From Ophiothrix spiculata (taxonomy: Eukaryota > Echinodermata > Ophiuroidea > Amphilepidida > Ophiotrichidae), in NCBI GenBank assembly GCA_000969725.1, contig JXSR01S035435.1: a stretch of 24,373 bases of DNA. One strand, 5' to 3'. Shown piece by piece: positions 1 to 10,900 of this stretch. A program made the position numbers and the translations under genes. Below the pieces are notes generated by a model. That model saw only the letters and a list, made by a program, of their open reading frames with translations. It ran no database searches and had not been told where the DNA came from. Each line of letters opens with the position of its first letter. Position 1 is the stretch's first letter.

Positions 1-533
1 TAATTTTTATATATTGTAGATCGTCTTTCGCAAATGCGTAAAGAAACTCACGAAATAAATTGAACTTTTATGCTATTGTGGTACTTAAGGAAAACAAGGC
101 TGTGATTACATAGAAGTATATGGTTTATGGTATTCGCTATATGCTATTCGATATATGGCTATATATTATACAGGCGCAGCGAGCTATATAGTTTTTGCGA
201 ATAGTGCCTTCTTATGTGACCCGGTAGCATCAAATTCCCATGTTTGATTGAATCTATACATGTGCCCAAGTAAAATCGTGCACCGTATACCCGAATAATA
301 TAGTTCTATGTGATCGCAGTCTTATACTCATTCATATAAAAACATATCTTTGCTTGTAACATCATATTTAGTGTAAGCTTTAGGAGCTTTTAGGAATGAA
401 CTTCATATTTACAACATTTAGGTGATGGTCATAACCTTTTATATAAGGAATGTAATACATTTAAGAGCAGACTACTCATGAATTTTCTCAAAGCAATGAT
501 AGTAAATGCCTGATAACTATTTTATCTTTATAG
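1..533 (+). other. Intron upstream of exon a (partial)
   Basis: AT-rich sequence with no coding-looking frame. It ends in a usable branch/pyrimidine region and acceptor before 534. No exon for the COR end of the protein is visible, so the upstream exon lies outside the window. Confidence 0.7.
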
Positions 534-662
534 GTATTTCATGACCTGTCTCAACACATGCTGACAGCCAAGGGCAACTTAGAAATAAATCGGTTGTTGG
601 GCAGCGGCACGTTTGGTTTGGTGTTCCAAGGGATGTACATCAGGGACCGCGCTAAACATAAT
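534..662 (+). CDS. LRRK: LRRK exon a: start of kinase N-lobe, glycine loop
   Basis: 43 codons, phase 0 at both ends. Acceptor ttatctttatag before 534, donor gtaagt at 663. It encodes LEINRLLGSGTFGLVFQGMY, the nucleotide-binding glycine loop (GSGTFG, residues 23-28 of the visible protein). It is the first exon in the window; the upstream partner exon is not visible in bases 1-533. Confidence 0.92.
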
Positions 663-3600
663 GTAAGTCTGACTGCTGTTTGAGTACATTGCGACTGGCT
701 GACAATCAATGTGGGGTAATTTGAATAAATAGTCTTCTGTGTAGAATTTGAATCGAGCAAATCATGGACCAAGAAATATCATTTTGGTTCAGATTATGCG
801 ACATAATCAAAAATGCTATTCTGTGAAAAGAATTCGTTCTACGAGAGTCATTCAAAAAGTTCTACCTGTTGTATCATAGCTTTTGTTCTGTTAAAGGTAG
901 ATACTTGAAAAGTGACACAAATATAGCTAAGAATGTCACCTACACATAGTGAAACAATCATATCAATATCTTGTCTAGATTTCTGTAGGTTACCTGAAAA
1001 CCACAGTAAGGTTAGGGTACTCCGGAAACGGGAAAATATCTAATGACATTTCACCTGAATTATACGTGCAGCTTATGTATGAAAACCATCTGTAAACCCA
1101 AAAGTTATGTAAGTTACAGAATAAATTTGATATGAAAGTGTACCTAACAGTCCAACAAATCATTTGTCACTGATAAAGTAAACTTGCTACAGACATGAAT
1201 TACCCAGATTCCCAAAATTTGAAAGGATGTCTTGTACCCTCTCAGGATTACGAATATCATCATAGTGTGTTTCTCTGTAGCCTGACTTTTCCAAGTGTAT
1301 TTTTATGTAAAAAGCTACAGTTGAAGTTACTACACCACATTTTTCAGTCAAAAACATGAATTTGGTTGCTTTTGGTATCTACCATGAAAATATTTTAAAA
1401 TAAAGCTTTACAATGCTACCATTTTGTATCGATCTTGTTTTATTAAGGTCAATTTCTTCGTAAACTGTGTCTTTGTTGATTTTGATATTATTGCTGGAGG
1501 GGCTATTTGTTCCTATTATTGTTATCCTTGTGAATTACCATTATTTGCAGTCTGGGTCAGCTTTGTTAATCATCTGGCATAATTGTATGTTCATTCTTAT
1601 GTTTTACACATTTTTAACTGTATAGCAATACTACATGGCTAGATTATGGCCTTTTTAATTCACTGTATTTGAGCCACTTTTAAAAATGTTGCACATATTT
1701 TGACCGTTTACGGTGTAACGAAACCCTCTATGGTTTTCATGAAACTGACAGAAATCTAGATAAGATATTTATATGATTGTTGCACCATGTGTAGGGGACA
1801 TTCTTAACTATATTTTTGCCAACTTTTAAGTAGCTACCTTTATTAGAACAAATGTTATGATACAACAGGTAGAACTTTTTGAATGACCCTCGTATATACT
1901 ACGGATTTGGTCATTTAGTTTAAAATTTATTAGAAAAATGTGAATATGGAGATTGTAATCCTCTGATTGAAATAACAATAAACTATGTTCTCAACTGTAT
2001 GGGTCAAAACAAAATTTTCGCTACCAAACATTTGGTCGTGACGTCACCAAATATTTGCAATCAAATTTAAAGTATAATCCGGTAACAAACATTTGAGGCA
2101 ATGTATATGGCAATTCAACACTTGTGCAATTTAGCACGAAGTTTTATTTGGTCTCAGCCGACTATGTTTTGACCCTAATAGAACACAAGAACAAGGGTAG
2201 TATGGGCAAAATAGAAGTTTCAGCATTACGTCTGTTCAAATGCTTTGTAAATTATCTCATTAAAAGACAAAGTTTTTAGTTTACAATAGTTAACAAAATT
2301 GTAATTGACAATAGAAGTATAGAATTAATTTTACCGAACAAAAGATACCTGTCAATCAAAGTAGATGATAGTCTATTTTCTTTTACAAAAGTAAATTTTG
2401 CTCTGCTAAACACAAAAGAATTGTTATAAATTGCAAACTCTAAAGCGGGCATTATCTACAATTATTGAATCCTGTGAGATGAATCAGTAATGGGTTAACA
2501 AAATATTTTGCAAAAGCCTACAAAATGCATTACTATGCATTTACACAACATTAATTTGAACTTGGCTTTTGCCCACAAATTCAAGAGCTAACAATTTTTT
2601 AATATTTTTTTCTCCAATTATTTTTCTTTCAGGTGGCCTTCAAAATGCTACAGCCCTTCCCACCAGGTCAAGGGGCTGGCAACACTGACAGGCGACGCTA
2701 CGACATCGAGAACAACAAATGGCAAGTGGACCCGGTCAGATTCTCCTGTGAAGCTTACAGGAAAGCTCGCATGGAACTGTCAATCATTTTGAACTTGGAC
2801 CACCCCCATATCGTGCCACTGTTAGGATTCTGCCACCAGCCTATGTGTTTGATTCTGGAGCTGGCGCCTGCGGGGGCGCTTGATGGCAAACTTGAGAACT
2901 ATAAGAGAGTTGGGGCGAGATTGCCAGCTAGGATTCTACAAGATATTATTGTACAGGTATGATGGGCTAATATTGGTACACCATGCAAACAGTTTTGGTT
3001 AGATTTCCTGAGGAGGTGATGTTTCAAATCGTCTATATGATACTTTTTGATATTTTGACATCTTAAAGGCATAGTTTTGACAATAAACTTTGCTCATTTA
3101 TCAAAATGCACTTTTAAAACGATGAGTCGACTTGAAAACTAATAGAGTATTTGTTGAGTGTGTAATGGTAGCTTTCCCGCTGACTTATTTTCGGTGTCAT
3201 TTTAACTCGGATGAATAAAAGTGCGACTTCAAATTTTGGCGACTGGTAGATTTAGACTCTCTAAAAAAGGTGTAAGAGTTCAGATTTTAATCTGATTTCA
3301 GATTTTTTCATGCCTTCAAAAGAGTCATAATTTCAGCCTTTTTGATTATTTTCAGCATGTTTTTTTGCATTTTGTCACTATTTTCAGAATTTTTATCAGC
3401 TTACTCTCACAACCCTGCTCTAGTGCTGTGTTGCATGCTTTACAGACATTGATCAAAGTTCCCCTTAGATATAGTGCTAAAAATGAAGTTCACTAGCAGA
3501 GCTTTAAAATCCTGCAACATTCACACCAGGAACTGCCTTTTTAGATCGATGCATGTATCCATTAGGGCAAATGTCCGGCACTGAATCTGATTCTTGGTGA

Positions 3601-6600
3601 TACATTGTAGGGGAGCATGGCCGAGCGGTTAGAGCACGGGTCTCATAATACAGAAGTTTTGGGTTTGAGCCCCGGGCCTGGTGATTTATGGCTCCTTGTT
3701 TCCTTTGGCAAGAAACTTTACTCTAATTGCTCCGTGGTTCGGAAGTCACGTTAAGCCGTTGGTCCCCTTTGCGAATGCTCCTTCTTGGGGTGCTGCATAC
3801 AGTGTATACCTGGTGAGTCTATTCACTGTAGATGCAATTTTTTTTCTTCAGATTTTGCTCATAAATTAAAATGCAATAATAAAATGCCTCCAATCTTCTC
3901 TACCCAGGTCTCTTCAGCTGTTGCCTATCTCCATGACTGTGACATCATCTACCGAGATCTCAAAGCAGAGAACGTCTTAGTATGGGATTTGCCGGACCCC
4001 TTCAGTCAAGCGAATTCAGACACAGTCAAGGTGAAGCTTGCAGACTATGGTATCAGTGTATCCGCATTGCCGTCTGGAACCAAAGGGTATGGCGGGACAC
4101 CAGGATACATGGCGCCAGAGATTGTGGTATATGATGGCAAAGAGACTTACACAGAAAAGGTGGGTAGATTTCTAAGCAGAGAGGGGAAACTTTTTTGGAT
4201 CAATTTCAGACTTAAATTATTTAAATCAAGTTACCCTTTTGTTAGTGGTTTTGATTATAGTAACTTAAAACACCTTGTTTTCTTGTAATAACAGGAGATT
4301 TTTACATTTGAATAATTACAAACAGCAACAAAATCTAATTTACAACAGAAACAGCATTTAGTATACATATCATAATATTTGATACAGCCCATTTGATAAA
4401 GCTTCTGTATAGTGTGATAGCTATCAAAATTGTTTCAGATTTCGGCAAGGGTATATAAAATATATTGCATTGAAGGGGCGTTGATTATGAAGGCATCACC
4501 TTGACCAGTGTCCATTGATGTACTTAATTCATTTCAGATGTTCTTTGTTGTACTTAGAAAAAAGAAATTATTTGGTTGTTGCCTAGACATAATTTTTGAT
4601 TTTATGATTTTTTTTTGAATTTTATTGAAAACTGAAAATGCCAGTTGATGTATTTTGTTATGTTTTTAAATGAAAGACCTTAGTAGTATGAAACTTCTGT
4701 GTTCCAATTCTTTACAGTTATAATATCTTGAAAGTATAGTTCAGATGTCATTAAACTTAGGTTAAAGTTCCAAGGTCATTGACTTTCATGTTTGCATGTT
4801 TTTCTACTTTGTACAGGTTGACTGTTTCTCCTTTGCTATGTTCTTGTATGAGTTGCTGTCACTGCAGCGTCCATTTGAAGGGGTCATCGGTAACGACGTA
4901 GGTCGTCTGTCAGAGGTCATCAAGCAACTCATCAAGGATGGACAGAGGCCTCTGCTCAACAAGAAGGTAATGGTCTTTACAAATTGGAAAAAAACAGAAT
5001 TTATCAAAACTTTCTGAATACAAAGAGAACTTTCAGTGTCAAAGAAAAACTGACCAATTATTTGCTGACTGTGTCAACAGGGAATTTTTGTTGCTATTCT
5101 AGCAAATTACCAGCAAGGCATATTAGAAGGGAGCAAAACCGAGTCTTCTTTGGAGTCTATGCTTCGGAAGTGCACTCTGCAACAAGAAATACAGATTAAT
5201 ATTTCTTTCAAATCACAGACAAAACGTTATTTAAGGTATAGATTCCGATTACATTCTCATCCTATTGGCTTCAACCGGAAGTTGTATATTTTTGATGTAA
5301 AATTGAAGCTCATATTTTTCTGACTATAAATCCAAAATTGCAGCTTCAAATTCTTGATAGTTTCGGAGCATAAAACGTAAAATTAATTGGTATACCTATT
5401 TACCATTTCTTATGTACCGGTACTACACCAGTATACATTAACAGCCTCATCACCAGAGTTGCATGCTTTCTTTTGCCTCTGAAGAGTAAAAAAGAAACAA
5501 CCTCGGGGTTAAACCTCACAAAATGCTTTTCAAAGGTCAAGGTCAATTAGTTAAAAGTAAATAAAACACATGTTGAAATAGGATCCTACACCTTTAAAGG
5601 AGCTTGGTCCGATTGCCCCAACTTTTTTTCAAACTTTTTTAGATTTTGGTATCAAAATATTGCTTCGTCAATTTTTTCTCATAACCCATGTGAAATTTCA
5701 CGGCTGAGTTATGTTCTGTTTTGGAGATATATATGAAAATGTCACTAATCATGGTAACCATAATTAATTACATACAGTAACGTATAGAGCTCTGAAATAA
5801 AACTACCCATAAAATCAAAACCATTTGACCGTATAAGCTGTAATTTGAAATTAAGACCTCTTGTGTGACAATTTAAAACTAAATTTTGAAAGATCGGACC
5901 AAGCTCCTTTAATATAATGAATAAGATTCATCTGGTGTGATTTTAGCTATTTTTAACTTTGTTTAGAAATAGAATGCATGGAACTGACAAATATTTCATC
6001 TGTTATTTTCTTACCACAGGAGAAATCCTACCCAACCTACATCCTGGACCTGATGGCATGGTGCTGGGCACAAGATCCCAGAGAGCGACCAAGTATGGAC
6101 CAGATCAACGATATATCCAGGACGGCAGAGTTTGCCAGTCTGAGAGAGGTGTTATCGCCCGAGACTAATGCTGAGATTACATGTACATGTGCTACTTCTG
6201 GAAATGGTAACATTAATGACACTGGTAAGAATGGTGGATAGAGATACACTCGCGCTCTAAAGTATTTCCGCACAATGAAAAACGTTCAAAAACCTTGTTT
6301 TATATATCAAATGACCTAGAATCATCAAAGATTCATACTTGTATAATAGGTAACGTAACTTATCTATTCAATATGAATAAATCGATGTTTCATTTAATAT
6401 TTGATCTTCCATTGCTATAAAAATTGATGATTTCATGGACCATATACAAATACACCACAAGTATATATCTCATTACTATGTAACTATTCATAACCTCATT
6501 ATTACTTTGTAACAGGATAGAATATTTTCAGGTTGTAAGTTTTAAACCAAATGCGCAAAAAATGTATATAAACTCAATTTTTTATGTTCAGACGAAAGTT

Positions 6601-7901
6601 AGTAATATGCATCAAATGCAATGAACGCAACTCCCAAATAGTTACTTTGATAATTATACAATATAGACTCTGTCAAAAAATGATGAAAATCGGATAAACG
6701 CCTCTTGAGATATGGCTGAATAAAGGTTTTGTGCGGAAATACTTTAGAGCGGCAGTGTAAAATCTGGGATAAAATGTTGCATAAAAATTGCAGAAATAGC
6801 AATACAACAACTTAACAAATAAGAAGGAAGAAGTCTAAACAGGGTCAGTTCACAGGTAGACATACACAAAAATAAGTTTTGCCAACTTAGGCCTAAAAAA
6901 GAAAAATGTTTGATTGGCGTAACCAGACCGACCCTAATTTTACCGCCGACCCTAAATATATGTGGTTTTTTTGAGCATGGCAAAAACCCTCAAAATCCCA
7001 AACTTGATGGGAATTGATTAACGGAGGCCCAATATATGGCTTGCAGGACATTCAAAATGACAAATAAAAGATGTCTTACAGAAAAAGTGAAGATGTGTTT
7101 GTATATGTGTTGTATATTTTGTATTCTTGTATGTGAAACATTGAGTTAAAAAAAATAAAAATAAAAATAAAAAAATAAAAAAACCTCCGACCTACCTACC
7201 CTATTTTTTTTCTATGTTACGCCAATCAAACAATTATTTTTTTTAGGCTTTATTTAAGGGTGGTGTAAGAATCAACAAAATTTGGAGTGTTTCAGCCACT
7301 TCCTCAATATTTTCAAGATTTTGGATATACAATGTTTTCTTCAATTACAGTGTGATAGGCCCCAAGTTCAAATCTCTGTGGTGCCAAATGTGACAAGTGC
7401 AGATTACAAAGTCAGTGCATTATAAATCATCAGCATTTATTTCCATATTAGTCACTCACGGGCTAATTTTTGGACAATACATCTGTTCAAATGCTTTGTA
7501 AGTTATCTCCTTAGCAGACAAAGGCTTAAATTTACAAATAGTTTACAAATTGTAATTGATAAAACAAGTATCAAATTAATCTTACAGCACAAAAGAGACC
7601 TGTCAATCAAAGTATGGGATAAGCTATTTTCTTCAACAAAAGCAAATAAGTCTAGGCATTTTGCTTTTGCTTTCACTCATGGAAACACAAAAGGATTGTT
7701 ACGAATTGCAATTTCTCAAAAAGTGGGGATTATCTATTATACCATACTTATTGACTCTGGTGAATAGAATAAGTAATGGGTTAACAAAATATTTTACAAA
7801 GATTACAAAATGCATTGTTATGCATTTACAATACATTTAAACTTGTCTAATGTTTCAAGTGATTTTGATATAATTTCTGACATTTCAATTAAAGGCTAAA
7901 T

Positions 7902-7936
<35 letters not shown>

Positions 7937-10900
7937 TTTTAATCACCATAGACAGTGAAGATATGTCCGGCTACATCCCAACTGTGTGGATTGCACAAAA
8001 CGATCATACCGAAACATCCACGGTGATCATCATCAACCCAGATCGTAATCCTAATGAAGAGACAGCTTGCATTCGTCTGAAAGTTGGTGGGGGCGCTGTT
8101 CAATGTATGTGTGCTGTTGGCGATATTATGTGGCTCGGGATGACTGGTGGTGGGATAGCAATCTATGGGTAAGTGATGGTTGGGTTGGTTTGATTTTTGT
8201 CCCCGCCAAACTCGTTCAGGATGGGGACCATAAATAGACTCTGTCAGTGTGTTCGTGATGAAAATGTTAACCCAAATATTAACCTACATTTTCTCAGAGA
8301 CCGAGGGTCGCACGTTTCTCAAGACCGAGTTTGTATTGGTTAGTGGATCAAAGGTCATCGGGGTTCATTAAAGGTCAAAGTAGGTGAAATGGGTAAACCT
8401 TGGTGTACGGACATGAAACTTGGAGGCCGGGGTCGATTGTTGATGCCAAAACTTTCTGAGATCACTTCAAGGTCATCAAGGGTCAGTCAAGGTCACAGGA
8501 GTTCAAATGGGGTAAACTTTGGCCACATTTGGCGGGGACATATTTTACACATTGCGTAAACCCGAGTTCTACTTGTAGCGAATATGCAGTTGATTGTTAT
8601 AGGTATACTGCAAATAAAAAAGTACAAATATTTGCAGCACGTTTTTACTTTCCTGCTCGTGGCAAATTTTATGTTTATGGTTTATATATTTTTGAGGTAT
8701 ATTTATTTTGGTTCTAGAGACAAACAAAGCGTGAAAATTTCCAGTTTAGCAGTAATTAAGACAAAACCATATATTTATGGACTGCCAAAGTAGTGCAACA
8801 AACTCATTGTTTCAGTAGGCCTTATTTGATGTCTATGAAGGAATCTAGAAGCAAAACTTTCATCAAATAGAAATAAGGCTGAACATCATTTTATGGGCTA
8901 CTAAATATTTGTTGACCAACTATATTGTCATTACCAAACCTCCATTTTGATACGGCTGTACTCTATGAACATACCATATCACTAAGAAATCAGGGAGATA
9001 GGGACACATTGCAGATCTTTGTCAAGATGTTGTACCTACTGGGAATAGGCTTAATACTTCAAAAACAAAGGAGAATGGCAACTGCTATTCTGCACTACAC
9101 TTGTTTGTGTTCAGTTGCTAATGCCTTGATATTTGTTTTACGTAAAAAAAAAATTGATTTGTTGTTTACAGCACTGCTAGGCATTGTTACCAAGACATGC
9201 GGCAAGCAGTGATTCTCCCGCAATACCGTGGCAGGCCTCAGCTCCCGAAGCACATGCTGTACGTAGCGTCACTGCAGAAAGTCTTTGTTGCCGTGGAAGA
9301 CAAGGTTTGGATTGTACCTGAGAATGAAGGCCTACCGTACGGAGAGGAGTGGTCGTATATGCATATTGAGCTTGGTAGAGAAGTACATTCTATGACTACT
9401 GTGTTGAAATATGACACGGATGGAAGGTTAGTATAACCTAGAGCTAGGGTTCCTTGGATACTAAACTTGAAAGGGGCTTTTATATACAAATAAGGTACTG
9501 GTACAAAAATGGAGTTTCTAAGGGGTTGGTCTAAATGTTCAACTTCAAAATGAGTCAAATAAGGCTTTGTGTTTGAATAGCATGTTGTAGGACAGATTGA
9601 AAATAATTTTTTTTAGATATTTAAATGGTGAAAAATCTATATAGGCTATCTTTGGTAGACAGCAAACATTCCTTGCCTTGTCTTGAACTCAATATCATCT
9701 CTCAGTGAAAGATATATATTGTTCCATTTCACTCGCCATACCAGCTCGTTAATAAATCTTTCATACACGAAAATGATTTGAATTTAATTTTTTTTTAAAT
9801 TAAACGGCATTATTATTGAAAAATGTTTTTCCTATTTCAATAAAACGTAGAAAATACAACCATCCATCGTCCCATATTATTCATTGTAATTTAGATTTAC
9901 CTTTCTTTTAAAATGAACGGCATTATTATTGAAAAATGTTTTTCCTATTTCAATAAAACGTAGAAAATACAACCATTCTTCGTCCCATGTTATTCACTGT
10001 AATTTAGATTAACCTTTCTTTTAAAATGAAATTTACCATACAAACGCGAGTATGTTACGTGAACGCGCACATGGAATTGTACAACGCACCACACTATACG
10101 CAGCATGCAACTAGACAAGATTAATAAATGCGTATAAACTTTCCAATCAGGTTTACAATTTCAACACGTACTTAACGCAGAGTGTATGAATATTTTTTAT
10201 TGTCTATCAACAGCAAATACTTTGAGCTCTGGTGCGGTCAAGTCAGCGGGTTCATCACCATCGTAGACCCAGTTACGCATGAAATCATTGACCCGGACGT
10301 CAATCACATGGTGGAAGCTCATCCTCTTAACCGAGTTACTCAACTGGTGACCTATGACTTTGATCTTATGGATGAGGATTATACACACAATGTGTGGTCT
10401 TATGTAACACCAGGTAAGTAGAATCTCTTGAACCCTCTTAACCCGAGTTACTCAGCTAGTGACCTATGACCTTGATCTTATACTTAAAACCACTTAACCA
10501 AGTTACTCAGCTGGTGACCTATGACCTTGATCTTATGGACACAATGTGTGGTGTTATGTAACACCAGATAAGTAGAATCACTTGAACCGTCTTAACCAAG
10601 TTACTCAGCTAGTGACCTATGACCTTGATCTTATACTTAAACCCACTTAACCAAGTTGCTCAGCTGGTGACCTATGACCTTGATCTTATGGACGAGGATT
10701 ATACACACAATGTGTGGTCTTATGTAACACCAGGTTAGTAGAATCACTTGAACCCTCTTAACCGAGTTACTCAGCTAGTGACCTATTACCTTGATCTTAT
10801 ACTTAAACCCACTTAACCAAGTTACTCAGCTGGTGACCTAAGACCTTGATCTTATGGACGAGGATTATACACACAATGTGTGGTCTTATGCAACACCAGT

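Noticed and set aside
2039-2046. Exact TGACGTCA (CRE-like) palindrome
   Set aside because: One 8-mer in 24 kb is near the chance expectation and there is no promoter nearby.
3610-3682. Functional tRNA gene
   Set aside because: Acceptor stem does not pair, and the sequence continues into a SINE body; A and B boxes are kept only as retroposon promoter remnants.
8925-9212. 95-codon open frame in intron 6 running into exon g
   Set aside because: No ATG start, different frame from exon g, no recognisable protein, and LRRK splicing explains the region.
10646-10733. Copy A2 as a genuine additional exon
   Set aside because: Frame and donor are intact but there is no acceptor with a pyrimidine tract before it; upstream repeat units carry an in-frame TAA. 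Kept as a finding, not annotated as an exon.
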